Assembly (NCBI RefSeq): GCF_003967035.1
Contig: NZ_AP018560.1
Coordinates: 2,403,501-2,467,500, forward strand
DNA: 64,000 nucleotides
Source of the DNA: Aerosticca soli
Lineage (GTDB): Bacteria; Pseudomonadota; Gammaproteobacteria; Xanthomonadales; Rhodanobacteraceae
Direction of reading: 5' to 3'
Position numbers and translations under genes: made by a program. Positions within the stretch are counted from its first letter, which is position 1. Every line of letters begins with the position of its first letter. Shown piece by piece: positions 29,091-37,661 of the stretch. A model generated the notes under the pieces. The model was not told the DNA's origin. It searched no databases and was given only the letters and a program-made list of their open reading frames with translations.

Positions 29091-29740
29091 CCCCTTCCGT
29101 GCCCGTACGCACCTTGAGCCCGCTCGATCGCCTGCTGAGCGGGCTGGAACATGCCCTGGAAACCCTTGCCGGCGCGCCGGTGGCCAGCCGTCCCTCGCCG
29201 GCGGCGGACTTGCCGGAGGCCGAACTCACCGCCGCCGAGCGGCGCCATGTCATCGGCCTGATGCGTGTCAACCATGCCGGCGAGGTCTGCGCCCAGGCGC
29301 TCTACGACGGCCAGGCGACGCTGGCCCGGGACGAGGCCACGCAGGCGCATCTGGCGGCGGCGGCACGCGAGGAAACCGACCATCTGGCCTGGTGCGCCGA
29401 GCGGCTGCGCGAGCTGGGCGGCCGCCCCAGCCTGCTCGATCCCTTCTGGTATGCGGGCAGCTTCGCCATCGGCGCCGCCGCCGCGCTCGCCGGCGACGCG
29501 GTCAGCCTGGGCTTCGTGGTCGAGACCGAGCGCCAGGTGGAGGCGCATCTGGCCGAGCATCTGGAGCGTTTGCCGGCACAGGATGCGCGGTCCCGCGCGA
29601 TCCTCACGCAGATGCAGCGCGACGAGGCCCGGCATGCCGATGCCGCCCGTGCGCGCGGCGGCGTGGAGCTGCCTTTCCCGATCCCGCCGCTGATGCGGCT
29701 GGCCTCGCAGGTGATGAAGACCCTGGCCTACCGGCTCTGA
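29087..29740 (+). CDS. coq7: 2-polyprenyl-3-methyl-6-methoxy-1,4-benzoquinone monooxygenase
   Basis: Di-iron hydroxylase for the C6 hydroxylation of ubiquinone biosynthesis, replacing the flavoprotein UbiF used by E. coli. 217 residues with ferritin-like helices and iron ligands in [18 protein letters not shown] (ExxH) and the C-terminal DEARHAD; a hydrophobic [12 protein letters not shown] helix probably docks on the membrane. Start overlaps the stop of the Fe-S gene (ATGA). Its presence suggests the FAD hydroxylase at 61513-62721 is UbiI-like rather than UbiF. Confidence 0.95.
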   Translation: MTPSVPVRTLSPLDRLLSGLEHALETLAGAPVASRPSPAADLPEAELTAAERRHVIGLMRVNHAGEVCAQALYDGQATLARDEATQAHLAAAAREETDHLAWCAERLRELGGRPSLLDPFWYAGSFAIGAAAALAGDAVSLGFVVETERQVEAHLAEHLERLPAQDARSRAILTQMQRDEARHADAARARGGVELPFPIPPLMRLASQVMKTLAYRL

Positions 29741-29793
29741 CCGCATCGAGCCCTGACGCGCCACGCCGCAATGCGGTGGTTCCCCCAGCACCC

Positions 29794-29816
29794 GCACCCG
29801 CCTCGGCGGCGGGTGC
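29794..29816. terminator. Hairpin between convergent coq7 and speD
   Basis: A 9-base perfect stem (29794-29802 with 29808-29816) with a 5-base loop lies between the convergent stops. No T-run is seen on either side, so termination efficiency is uncertain. Confidence 0.35.
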
Positions 29817-29825
29817 CCGGCCAGG

Positions 29826-30611
29826 TCACATCAGGTTGCGGCCGTGGAACAGTTCCTCGATCTCGCGCTTGAGCAGCGACTCGATGCGCTGGCGCTCCTT
29901 GAACGAGAGATCGTCGGCATGCGCCTCGAACAGGTAGGTGTCGAGGTCGAAGTCCTTGATGTGCATCTTGGTGTGGAAGATGTTCTCCTGATAGACGTTG
30001 ACGTCGAACATCTCGTACTTCTGCTTGATGTGGCGGGCCAGATAGTCCTGCACCGAATTGATCTTGTGGTCGATGAAGTGCTTCTTGCCCTTGACGTCGC
30101 GGGTGAAGCCGCGCACGCGGTAGTCGCAGATGACGATGTCCGACTCGAAGCTGTCGATCAGGTAGTTGAGCGCCTTGAGCGGCGAGATCACCCCGCAGGT
30201 GGCGACGTCGATGTCCGCGCGGAAGGTGGCGATGCCGTTGTGCGGGTGGGTTTCCGGATAGGTGTGGACGGTGATGTGGCTCTTGTCCAGGTGCGCCACC
30301 ACCGCGCCGGAGATCGAGTCGCGACCGAGCTTCTCCACCACCGGCTGCTCGGAGATCAGGATCGTCACCGAGGCGCCTTGCGGGTCGTAGTCCTGGCGCG
30401 CGATGTTGAGGATGTTGGCGCCGATGATCTCGGCCACGTCGGTGAGGATCTGGGTCAGCCGGTCGGCGTCGTACTGCTCGTCGATGTATTCGATGTAGCG
30501 CTGGCGCTGGTCTTCGGACACTGCGTAGCAGATGTCGTAGATGTTGAAGCTCAGGGCCTTGGTCAGGTTGTTGAAGCCCTGCAGGCGCAGGCGCGGGAGC
30601 GGTTTCACCAC
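29826..30611 (-). CDS. speD: S-adenosylmethionine decarboxylase proenzyme
   Basis: Pyruvoyl enzyme that makes decarboxylated SAM for spermidine synthesis. I start it at the GTG at 30611 (a second GTG follows directly), with GGAGAG five bases upstream; this gives 261 residues (E. coli 264) and places the self-cleavage Lys-Ser at residues 110-111 ([13 protein letters not shown]), matching E. coli Lys111-Ser112. An ATG 35 codons further upstream is open but lacks family similarity. The gene is divergent from clp, a constant arrangement in xanthomonads. Confidence 0.95.
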   Translation of the reverse strand: MVKPLPRLRLQGFNNLTKALSFNIYDICYAVSEDQRQRYIEYIDEQYDADRLTQILTDVAEIIGANILNIARQDYDPQGASVTILISEQPVVEKLGRDSISGAVVAHLDKSHITVHTYPETHPHNGIATFRADIDVATCGVISPLKALNYLIDSFESDIVICDYRVRGFTRDVKGKKHFIDHKINSVQDYLARHIKQKYEMFDVNVYQENIFHTKMHIKDFDLDTYLFEAHADDLSFKERQRIESLLKREIEELFHGRNLM

Positions 30612-30854
30612 GGCGACTCTCCATGGCCGAGGGACGGCCAGCAGATGAGGCGGGTTAGCAGCTTTAAGGGTCCCCGCGATACGGAAACGGCGACGAAGGA
30701 CCCTCATCCCTCGCACCCTGGATGGAACTTCGGCCCCGAGAACGGCGCCGAAGGCCGGCTATTATGCGGCAAGCTCGTTACAACATAAAAACTGTCGTCC
30801 AGCCGCGGCTTTGCCATAATCGGCGCCCAGGGGGCATTCAGGGGATCTAACGCG
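30612..30854. promoter_or_regulatory. Divergent speD/clp control region
   Basis: A 243-base region. For clp (plus) a CATAAT box at 30815-30820 is the best -10. For speD (minus) CATAAT at 30766-30761 with a poor TTTATG -35 implies a leader of about 145 bases containing an inverted repeat (AGGGTCC 30667-30673, GGACCCT 30698-30704). No perfect CRP-type palindrome was found by eye. Confidence 0.4.
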
Positions 30855-31583
30855 ATGGTCAGCGGCCATCAGGCGGGGAAGCAGCTCGTGGTGCAACTCA
30901 AGTATCAACTTCAGCAGGCTTTCGAACGTTCGCAGGCACCGCTCGGCTTTGCGCCGGATCCGGCCTCGATGGAACGCTTCCTCGCGCTTTGCCATCGCCG
31001 GCGCTATCCGGGCAAGACCGCGATCATCCGGCCGGGCGATCCGGCCAACACGCTGTACTACGTGATGGACGGCTCGCTCGCCGTGTGCACCGAGGACGAA
31101 CAGGGCCGCGAGCTCATCCTGGCCTACATCAACCGCGGCCAGTTCATCGGCGAAATGGGCCTGTTCGTGGAACAGGCGCAGCCCGAATCGGTGGTGCGCA
31201 CGCGCACGCCCTGCGAGATGGCGGAAGTCAGCTACGAGCGGCTGTTCCAGCTGCTGGCCGGGCCGCTGCGCGAGGAATGCCCCAAGATCCTGTTCGCCAT
31301 CGGCGCCCAGCTCACCCAGCGCCTGCTGCGTGCCTCGCGCCAAGTGAGCCGGATGGCCTTCATGGACGTCACCGGGCGGATTTCACGCACGCTCATCGAC
31401 CTGTGCCAGGAACCCGACGCCATGAGCCATCCGGAAGGCACCCAGATCCGCATCTCCAGGCAGGAGGTCAGCCGCATCGTCGGTTGCTCGCGCGAGATGG
31501 TCGGCCGCGTGCTCAAGCAGCTGGAGGAGCAGGGCATGATCCAGGTCTCTGGCAAGACCATCGTGGTGCGCGGCACGCGCTGA
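30855..31583 (+). CDS. clp: CRP-like global transcription regulator Clp
   Basis: Cyclic-nucleotide-fold activator/repressor, the xanthomonad global regulator of virulence and motility genes. 242 residues: N-terminal extension, beta-roll (about 40-140), dimer helix and C-terminal HTH (IRISRQEVSRIVGCSREMVGRVL). Aligned with E. coli CRP, the cAMP phosphate-binding Arg82 is replaced by Glu111 (QPESVV) while Glu72 is kept (E100, GEMGLF). The same Glu (E99) in X. campestris Clp is needed for c-di-GMP response, so this protein should respond to c-di-GMP rather than cAMP. A GGGGA site lies upstream of the ATG. Confidence 0.95.
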   Translation: MVSGHQAGKQLVVQLKYQLQQAFERSQAPLGFAPDPASMERFLALCHRRRYPGKTAIIRPGDPANTLYYVMDGSLAVCTEDEQGRELILAYINRGQFIGEMGLFVEQAQPESVVRTRTPCEMAEVSYERLFQLLAGPLREECPKILFAIGAQLTQRLLRASRQVSRMAFMDVTGRISRTLIDLCQEPDAMSHPEGTQIRISRQEVSRIVGCSREMVGRVLKQLEEQGMIQVSGKTIVVRGTR

Positions 31584-31603
31584 ACTCCACCGCCGGCCGC
31601 TAC

Positions 31604-32110
31604 TCAACGCGTCGGCCGGTAGATCATGTAGACGTCCGCGCGCCGGTAATGCGAGCCCGGCCGCGGACCGTCCTGACGCACGAAGCCGGCCGCCTCGTAG
31701 AGGCGCAGCGCCGTCGTCAGGCGGCTGTTCGATTCCAGGAACAGTTCACGGCCGCCGCGGCGATGGAAGGTTTCGATCGCGGCGGCGAGCAGCCGGCGGC
31801 CGATGCCCTGGCCCTGGCAGCGCTCGTCCACGCACATCTTGGCCAGCTCGAAGACGCCCTCGCCCGCCTTGAGCAGGGCGCAGGTGCCGACCGCGTGGCC
31901 GGCCCGGCAGGCAAACAGCAGTTCGCCGCCCGGTGCGAGCACGTGGTGCTCGGGATCGGCGAGCATGACGCGATCGACTTCCTCGAGCTGGAAATAACGC
32001 TCGAGCCATTGCACGTTCAAACGCCAGAAGGCCTCGGCCAGTGCCGGCCGATAGGACACGATCTCGATCGGTGCATGGGATGCGTCATCCGACGCTGGCT
32101 GGGAAAGCAT
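31604..32110 (-). CDS. GNAT family N-acetyltransferase
   Basis: 168-residue acetyltransferase with the GNAT fold: motif A acetyl-CoA loop RCQGQGIGRRLL (about residues 104-115), preceded by the beta4 strand ELAKMCVDE, and a C-terminal LYEAAGFVR motif B. The substrate cannot be told; the pattern KMCVD..QGxGIGRxLL is common to small-molecule N-acetyltransferases. It is last in the trp-proximal run, 74 bases downstream of the HAD gene, and converges with clp. Confidence 0.88.
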   Translation of the reverse strand: MLSQPASDDASHAPIEIVSYRPALAEAFWRLNVQWLERYFQLEEVDRVMLADPEHHVLAPGGELLFACRAGHAVGTCALLKAGEGVFELAKMCVDERCQGQGIGRRLLAAAIETFHRRGGRELFLESNSRLTTALRLYEAAGFVRQDGPRPGSHYRRADVYMIYRPTR

Positions 32111-32184
32111 GTCGACCTCGGTTGAATGGCTCGGGATGGACGCATGGCGGCGGCGGCCGCCTTGCGAAAGAGGAAAACGTCCGT

Positions 32185-32880
32185 TCAGGCCCAATGCACC
32201 ACACGAAGACGCGTGCCGAGCGCGCGCTCCAGACGCCGGCGGGTCTTGGGGGCGGGGTTGACCAGCACGGCGCACTCGGCGGCCGACCGCAGCAGCGGCA
32301 GATCCTCCGCCGCATCGGTGTAGGCCACGTGCCACCCGGCAAGGCCCGCACGGGCCAGCGCCTGGGCCTTGCGCGGCCCATAGTTGTGATAGTGCGCGCG
32401 CATGCCGAACCAGCCGGCACGCAGTTCCGAGCCGATCACTTCGACGTCCGGCAGGCCGAGCTCCTCCAGCAGGCGCTTGGCAAGGGTGGTCTCGCAGCCG
32501 GTGGCGACGATCACCCGCGCCCCGGCGCATTGGTGCCGGCGCAGGGTGCGCAGCCCCTCGCGGATGAAGCTGCCCGGCTGACGGGCGCGACGCATCGCGA
32601 AAGCGTCCACTGCCGCCAGGTAGCGTGCCGGACGCATGCCCCAGAGGCCGATATGGATGAGCGCGCGGATCGCCCGTGGTCGGGCGACGAGCAGCAACGG
32701 CACGAGCCACGGCAGGCACAGCAGCAGGCCCGCCAGCCGCCAGGGCGCGCGCCGGTAACGCTCGCGCACGAACAGAACGAAGGCGTCGCCGCGATGGAGT
32801 ACGCCGTCGAAATCGAAGACCACCACGCGTGGCATGGCGCAGGCACCCGGCAGGTCCGCGCCGGCCATCAGTTCCATCAT
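32185..32880 (-). CDS. HAD superfamily phosphatase-like protein (HAD-IB type)
   Basis: About 231 residues from the ATG at 32880, 4 bases after the trpC stop; ATG 32835, directly before the catalytic motif (MPRVVVFDFDGVLHRGD), is an alternative. Motif I DFDGVLHRGD, motif II ATGCET, and motif III/IV (YTDAAEDLPLL) identify a haloacid dehalogenase hydrolase related to SerB-type HAD-IB enzymes. A hydrophobic stretch (LAGLLLCLPWLVPLLLVARP) in the cap region suggests membrane association. Its position straight after trpC suggests cotranscription, but no role in tryptophan synthesis is known; substrate unknown. Confidence 0.85.
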   Translation of the reverse strand: MMELMAGADLPGACAMPRVVVFDFDGVLHRGDAFVLFVRERYRRAPWRLAGLLLCLPWLVPLLLVARPRAIRALIHIGLWGMRPARYLAAVDAFAMRRARQPGSFIREGLRTLRRHQCAGARVIVATGCETTLAKRLLEELGLPDVEVIGSELRAGWFGMRAHYHNYGPRKAQALARAGLAGWHVAYTDAAEDLPLLRSAAECAVLVNPAPKTRRRLERALGTRLRVVHWA

Positions 32881-32884
32881 CGCT

Positions 32885-33679
32885 TCAGGCGTCGTCGAAC
32901 AGTCGGCGCAGGGCCTGGCCGGGATCGGCGGCACGCATGAACGCCTCGCCGACCAGGAAGGCGTGGATGCCCGCCTCGCGCAGCCGCGCCACGTCCTCGG
33001 GCGTGTGAATGCCCGACTCGGCGACCAGGATGCGATCGTAATCGACCAGCGCCTGCAGCTCGATGGAAGTGTCGAGCGAGGTCTTGAAGGTGCGCAGATC
33101 GCGGTTGTTGACGCCGATCAGCGACACCGGCAGCGCCTGCGCGCGCTCGAGCTCCTCGGCGTCGTGCACCTCGCACAGCACGTCGAGGCCAAGTTCCGCG
33201 GCCAGTCCGGCGAGCTCCTCCAGCGCCGCATCGCCGAGCGCGGCGACGATCAGCAGGACGGCATCGGCACCGATCGCGCGCGCTTCGTACAGCTGGTAGG
33301 GATCGATGACGAAATCCTTGCGCAGCACTGGCAAGGCACACGCCTCGCGGGCCTGGCGCAGGAACTCCTCGCTGCCCTGGAAGAAATCCTTGTCGGTCAA
33401 CACCGACAGGCAGGCCGCACCGGCCTGCGCATAGCTGCGCGCGATCGCGGCCGGGTCGAACTCGCTGCGGATCACGCCCTTGCTGGGACTGGCCTTCTTG
33501 ACCTCGGCGATCACCGCGCTGTCGCCGGCGCCCACCTTGGCCTCGATCGCGGCGGCGAACCCGCGGGTGGGCGGCAGATCTTTCGCGCGCGCGGCGAGTT
33601 CGGCGAGCGGCAGCCGGGCGCTGCGCTCGTCGAGTTCCTCACGCTTGCGGGCGAGGATGCGTTGCAGGATGTCGGGCAT
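32885..33679 (-). CDS. trpC: Indole-3-glycerol phosphate synthase
   Basis: TIM-barrel enzyme of tryptophan synthesis that cyclises CdRP to indole-3-glycerol phosphate. A stand-alone 264-residue TrpC (not fused to TrpF as in E. coli). Signatures: [12 protein letters not shown] (catalytic Lys), [47 protein letters not shown] and [13 protein letters not shown] 173-base gap, with no gene I can recognise, separates it from trpD. Confidence 0.98.
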   Translation of the reverse strand: MPDILQRILARKREELDERSARLPLAELAARAKDLPPTRGFAAAIEAKVGAGDSAVIAEVKKASPSKGVIRSEFDPAAIARSYAQAGAACLSVLTDKDFFQGSEEFLRQAREACALPVLRKDFVIDPYQLYEARAIGADAVLLIVAALGDAALEELAGLAAELGLDVLCEVHDAEELERAQALPVSLIGVNNRDLRTFKTSLDTSIELQALVDYDRILVAESGIHTPEDVARLREAGIHAFLVGEAFMRAADPGQALRRLFDDA

Positions 33680-33852
33680 GGGGAAAACCGTGCTTGGGGT
33701 CTTGGGAGGAAACGCCGAAGATGCCGTCCAGCTTTTGGGCAGGCAACCACAAGGTACCTTGCCGCGCTGGACGAATCACCGCACCCTGGATTTGCCGGAC
33801 GGCGTGCCGCACGTCGATGCCCGCGAAGAAACCGGCGTTTGCGCCATGGAAA

Positions 33853-34941
33853 TCAACCGCCCGCATCCGCCAGGCGGCGGGTGGCGGCGACGAAGGCTGC
33901 CATGCGGGCACGCGCCGCGCCGCTCAAGATCGCCGCCCGGGCCCGCGCGATGCCTTCCTCGATGCTGGCGGCCACGCCGGCCACGTACAACGCCGCGCCG
34001 GCGTTCAGGCAGACGATGTCGAACGGCACGCCGGGCCGGCCGTCGAGCGCCTCCAGCAGCATCGCCTTGGACGAGGCGACGTCGGCCACGCGCAGGTTGC
34101 GGCTGGAAGCCATGGCGAGGCCGAAATCCTCCGGCTCGATCTCGTACTCGCGCACCTCGCCGTCGCGAAGTTCGCCGACCAGGGTCGCCGCGCCGAGCGA
34201 AATCTCGTCGATGCCGTCGCGCCCCCACACCACCAGCGCGCGCTCGGCGCCGAGCTGCTGCAGCACGCGCACCTGGATGCCGACCAGGTCGGGATGGAAC
34301 ACGCCGAGCAGGATGTTCGGCGCGCCGGCCGGGTTGGTCAGCGGCCCGAGGATGTTGAACAGCGTGCGCACGCCGAGCTCGCGGCGTACCGGCGCGACGA
34401 CCTTCATCGCCGGATGGTGATTGGGCGCGTACATGAAGCCGATGCCGGTCTCGGCCAGGCATTGCGCGACCTGCGCGGGGGCGAGCTCGATCGCCGCGCC
34501 GAGCGATTCCAGCACGTCGGCGCTGCCGGATTTCGACGACACGCTGCGCCCGCCGTGCTTGGCCACGCGCGCCCCGGCCGCGGCGGCGACGAACATCGCC
34601 GCGGTGGAGATGTTGAAGCTCGACGCGCCGTCACCGCCGGTGCCGACGATGTCGACCAGGTGCTTCATGCCGTCGGCGGGAACGCCGGCGGCGGCAAATG
34701 CGCGGGCGACCGGCACCTTCGCCGCCAGCTCGCGCATCACCCGCGCCGCGCCGGTGATTTCGCCCACCGTTTCCTTCTTCACCCGCAGGCCGGTGAGGAT
34801 CGCCGCGGTCATCACCGGGCTCACCTCGCCGCGCATGATCTGGCGCATCAGCGCGATCATCTCGTCGTGGAAGATCTCGCGATGCTCGATCGTGCGCTGC
34901 AGGGCTTCCTGCGGCGTGATGGTGATCTCGCGCCCGCTCAT
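33853..34941 (-). CDS. trpD: Anthranilate phosphoribosyltransferase
   Basis: Attaches PRPP to anthranilate, second step of tryptophan synthesis. 362 residues from the ATG at 34941, overlapping the trpG stop by 4 bases. Motifs: the PRPP-binding loop [24 protein letters not shown], and GPLTNPAG. It is slightly longer than usual at the N-terminus ([14 protein letters not shown]). Not fused to trpG, unlike E. coli. Confidence 0.98.
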   Translation of the reverse strand: MSGREITITPQEALQRTIEHREIFHDEMIALMRQIMRGEVSPVMTAAILTGLRVKKETVGEITGAARVMRELAAKVPVARAFAAAGVPADGMKHLVDIVGTGGDGASSFNISTAAMFVAAAAGARVAKHGGRSVSSKSGSADVLESLGAAIELAPAQVAQCLAETGIGFMYAPNHHPAMKVVAPVRRELGVRTLFNILGPLTNPAGAPNILLGVFHPDLVGIQVRVLQQLGAERALVVWGRDGIDEISLGAATLVGELRDGEVREYEIEPEDFGLAMASSRNLRVADVASSKAMLLEALDGRPGVPFDIVCLNAGAALYVAGVAASIEEGIARARAAILSGAARARMAAFVAATRRLADAGG

Positions 34942-35537
34942 GCGGCGAGCTTGCGCCGCGGCAGGCCGAGAAAATTGGCCAGCAGGTCGTGGCCGTGCCG
35001 GGTCAGGATCGATTCGGGATGGAACTGCACGCCCTCGACCGGCAGCGTCCGGTGCTTGAGGCCCATGATCTCGTCGATCGAGCCGTCGGCATGTTCCGTC
35101 CATGCGGTCACTTCCAGGCAATCCGGCAGCGTGGCCTGCTCGACCACCAGCGAGTGGTAGCGCGTGGCCTCGAACGGATCAGGCAGCCCGGCGAACACGC
35201 CCTGCCCGCGATGGCGGATCGGCGAGGTCTTGCCGTGCATGATCTGCTTGGCGCGCACCACCCTGCCGCCGAAGGCCTGGCCGATCGCCTGATGGCCCAG
35301 GCACACGCCGAAGATCGGCACCTCGCCAGCCAGCTCGCGCAACACGGCGAGCGACACGCCGGCATCATCCGGCGTGCCCGGCCCCGGCGAGATCATGATG
35401 TGCGAAGGCGCGAGCGCGCGGATGCCGGCCACGTCCAGCGCATCGTTGCGCACCACCTGCACCTCCTGCCCGAGCTCGCCCAGGTACTGCACGAGGTTGA
35501 AGGTGAAGCTGTCGTAGTTGTCGATCATCAGGAGCAT
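34938..35537 (-). CDS. trpG: Anthranilate synthase glutamine amidotransferase subunit
   Basis: Class I glutaminase that feeds ammonia to TrpE. 199 residues, starting [20 protein letters not shown], with the nucleophile Cys79 in GVCLGHQ and the His-Glu pair in QFHPES. It may also serve para-aminobenzoate synthesis (PabA). trpE is not adjacent: the upstream neighbour on the same strand is a carboxylate symporter ending 22 bases away. Confidence 0.96.
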   Translation of the reverse strand: MLLMIDNYDSFTFNLVQYLGELGQEVQVVRNDALDVAGIRALAPSHIMISPGPGTPDDAGVSLAVLRELAGEVPIFGVCLGHQAIGQAFGGRVVRAKQIMHGKTSPIRHRGQGVFAGLPDPFEATRYHSLVVEQATLPDCLEVTAWTEHADGSIDEIMGLKHRTLPVEGVQFHPESILTRHGHDLLANFLGLPRRKLAA

Positions 35538-35559
35538 GGCGGCTTGGCCTGGGAATGGA

Positions 35560-36828
35560 TCACACGTTGTCGGCATGATAGCGAGCGGCCGGCACGGCCT
35601 CAGCATCGGGCGCGGAGCGACGCGCCACCAGGGCGGCGGCGGCCAGATCGGCGGTGACATTGCCGACGGTGGCGAGCACGTCCGGCAGCGCGTCCACCGC
35701 CAGCATCAGGCCCAGGGGCGCGGTGGGCACGCCCATGGCCTGCGCCACCGGCAGGTTGGTGGCGATGAAGGTGACCTGGCCCGGCAGGCCGATCGACCCC
35801 AGGCTGATCACCACCGCCAGCGCGGCCCCGGCCACCAGCGTCCCCGGGGCCAGCGGCACGCCCAGTGCCCAGGCGATGAAAGCGGCGCTGGTCAGGTATT
35901 GCACCGGACTGGTCAGGCGCAGCAGCGAGACCGCCATCGGCAACACCAGCGCCCCGACCTGACCCGGCAGCCCGAGACGGCCGGCGCCTTCCAGCATGGC
36001 CGGCAGCGCGGCTAGCGAGGATTGCGTGCTGGCCGCCACCGCCTGCGCCGGCGCGGCGGCGGAGACGAAGCGCCGCCAGCCCAGTCGGCCGCCATAGACC
36101 GCGATCGGCAGCATGGCCAGGCCGGCCAGCAGGTAGATCAGGCTCTCGACCAGCACATACAGGCCGAGCGCACCCAGCATGCCGGCTCCGGCGCGCGCAC
36201 CGAGCGCGAACATCAGCGCGAATACGCCAAGCGGCGCGACGGCGAGCACCCAGCGCACGATCACCGTCATCGCCGCCGCCAGCGCCTGGAAAAACTCGAC
36301 CAAGCCCTGCCGCCGCGCCGGCTCCAGCCGGGTGACGGCAAACCCCATGAACAGCGCGAAGACCACCAGCGGCAACATCGCCCCCTGGGCGGCGGCGTTC
36401 AGTGGATTGGTCGGTATCACGGCGAGCAGGGCATCGGCCCAGCCGACCGGCGCCGCCGGCACGGTGGCGGGCGCGGCATGACGCAGCACGTCGGCCAATG
36501 CGGGCTGCGGCGGAAACAGCCCGAACAGCAGCGGAGCGAGCAGCGCCGCCAGCGCGGCACCGAAGGCCAGGAGGGCAAGGAACACGACCAGCGCCCGGCG
36601 TGCGATGCGTCCGGAGGCGGCCGCGTCGGCGGCGGTATTGACGCCCACCACGACCAGCGCCAGCACCAGCGGCACCACCGGCATCTGCAAGGCTTCCAGC
36701 CACAGCCGCCCAAACGGCTGCACCACGGCGGCGGCGCGCGACGCGAAGGCGGGCGCGGTCGCCGCAAGCAAGAGTCCGGCGAGCGCGCCGGCAGCCAGGC
36801 CGGTCAATACGCGAGCGGTGGCGTTCAT
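35560..36828 (-). CDS. Dicarboxylate/amino acid:cation symporter (DAACS)
   Basis: 422-residue inner-membrane transporter of the glutamate/C4-dicarboxylate family with eight or more hydrophobic segments and re-entrant loops. Diagnostic motifs: IPTNPLNA, a serine-rich hairpin [12 protein letters not shown], and [19 protein letters not shown] in the last helix. Substrate could be glutamate, aspartate or succinate. It overlaps the YkuD-type gene by 4 bases and lies just before trpG, so it is the last gene of a cell-wall-enzyme run and may bring in peptide-derived glutamate (inference). Confidence 0.9.
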   Translation of the reverse strand: MNATARVLTGLAAGALAGLLLAATAPAFASRAAAVVQPFGRLWLEALQMPVVPLVLALVVVGVNTAADAAASGRIARRALVVFLALLAFGAALAALLAPLLFGLFPPQPALADVLRHAAPATVPAAPVGWADALLAVIPTNPLNAAAQGAMLPLVVFALFMGFAVTRLEPARRQGLVEFFQALAAAMTVIVRWVLAVAPLGVFALMFALGARAGAGMLGALGLYVLVESLIYLLAGLAMLPIAVYGGRLGWRRFVSAAAPAQAVAASTQSSLAALPAMLEGAGRLGLPGQVGALVLPMAVSLLRLTSPVQYLTSAAFIAWALGVPLAPGTLVAGAALAVVISLGSIGLPGQVTFIATNLPVAQAMGVPTAPLGLMLAVDALPDVLATVGNVTADLAAAALVARRSAPDAEAVPAARYHADNV

Positions 36829-37658
36829 CGATCATCCTTCAAGACGGGCAGCTGCCAGTCCGCCTGCAAGGCCGCATACGTCCGGCGCGGCAGCAGCACG
36901 AACACCGGCCGCTTCTGCGGCTTCAGCCAGGCGAGCAGGCGCCGCATGGTGTCGGCGGCCATCGCGGTGCAGCCGACGGTGGCGTCGTCGGGCGCGGCCC
37001 ACAGATGCGCGAAGATGCAGCTGCCGGCGTTCGGCCGTTGCTGCGCGTTGTGCTCGATCACGAAGCCGAGCCGATAGCGCTGGTCGCCCGCAAAGTGCAG
37101 GTCGCGGCGCATCGGCTCGCTGGCGCCCGCGACCGCGGCCTTGCCCACTACCGCGGCATCGACGATGCGGTTGTAGTGCGGCGAGGTGCCGACGTCCACG
37201 CACCAGTCGTCCGCGCCGAGCGCGCGGTAAGGCAGCGCGGTGTCGGCCCGCGGCGCATAGCCGAAGGCCATGCCGATGCGGAACACACCGGCCGGGCTGC
37301 GGCCGTCGCCCTCGCGCTTGAGCGGCCCGTCCGCCGGATGCGTGGCAGCGAGGCCGAGCCCCCAGGCCGCGCCGTGCTGGCCGATCGTCACCGGCGCCGG
37401 CGCGCCCACGGGCCGCCAGCGGCCGTCGCCTTCGCGCGCGAAAGCCTGCAAGGAGCCACGATCGGCGTTCCAGCCGTCCGTCACCACCACGACCATCTGC
37501 CGCGCATCGCGCCAGGCCTCGGCGGTGGCGGCGTGGCCAATGGCCGAGAGCGCGCCGATCAGCGCGCCGCAGGCCGGCATCCACCAGCGCCGAAACGTGC
37601 CACGCCGTGCCGGTGCAAGCCGTGCCAGGGTCGATGCGCGCATGCTGCTGGATCCCAT
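36825..37658 (-). CDS. L,D-transpeptidase (YkuD) family protein, variant active site
   Basis: 277 residues with an N-terminal signal or anchor (about 24-45, ending AATA). The C-terminal half has YkuD features: EGDGRSPAGVFRIG, HYNRIVD, and the catalytic block SCIFAHLW...TVGCTAMA with His218 and Cys230. The canonical SHGCxR motif is replaced by TVGC: the cysteine stays but the preceding Ser-His and following Arg are missing. This matches a YkuD subgroup with P/T-x-GC motifs. It is coupled to the symporter gene by a 4-base overlap and starts 3 bases after the NlpC/P60 gene. Enzymatic direction (transpeptidation or carboxypeptidation) is not known. Confidence 0.85.
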   Translation of the reverse strand: MGSSSMRASTLARLAPARRGTFRRWWMPACGALIGALSAIGHAATAEAWRDARQMVVVVTDGWNADRGSLQAFAREGDGRWRPVGAPAPVTIGQHGAAWGLGLAATHPADGPLKREGDGRSPAGVFRIGMAFGYAPRADTALPYRALGADDWCVDVGTSPHYNRIVDAAVVGKAAVAGASEPMRRDLHFAGDQRYRLGFVIEHNAQQRPNAGSCIFAHLWAAPDDATVGCTAMAADTMRRLLAWLKPQKRPVFVLLPRRTYAALQADWQLPVLKDDR

Positions 37659-37661
37659 CCT

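Noticed and set aside
33680-33852. Possible small gene between trpC and trpD
   Set aside because: No open frame with a ribosome site or recognisable sequence; treated as spacer.
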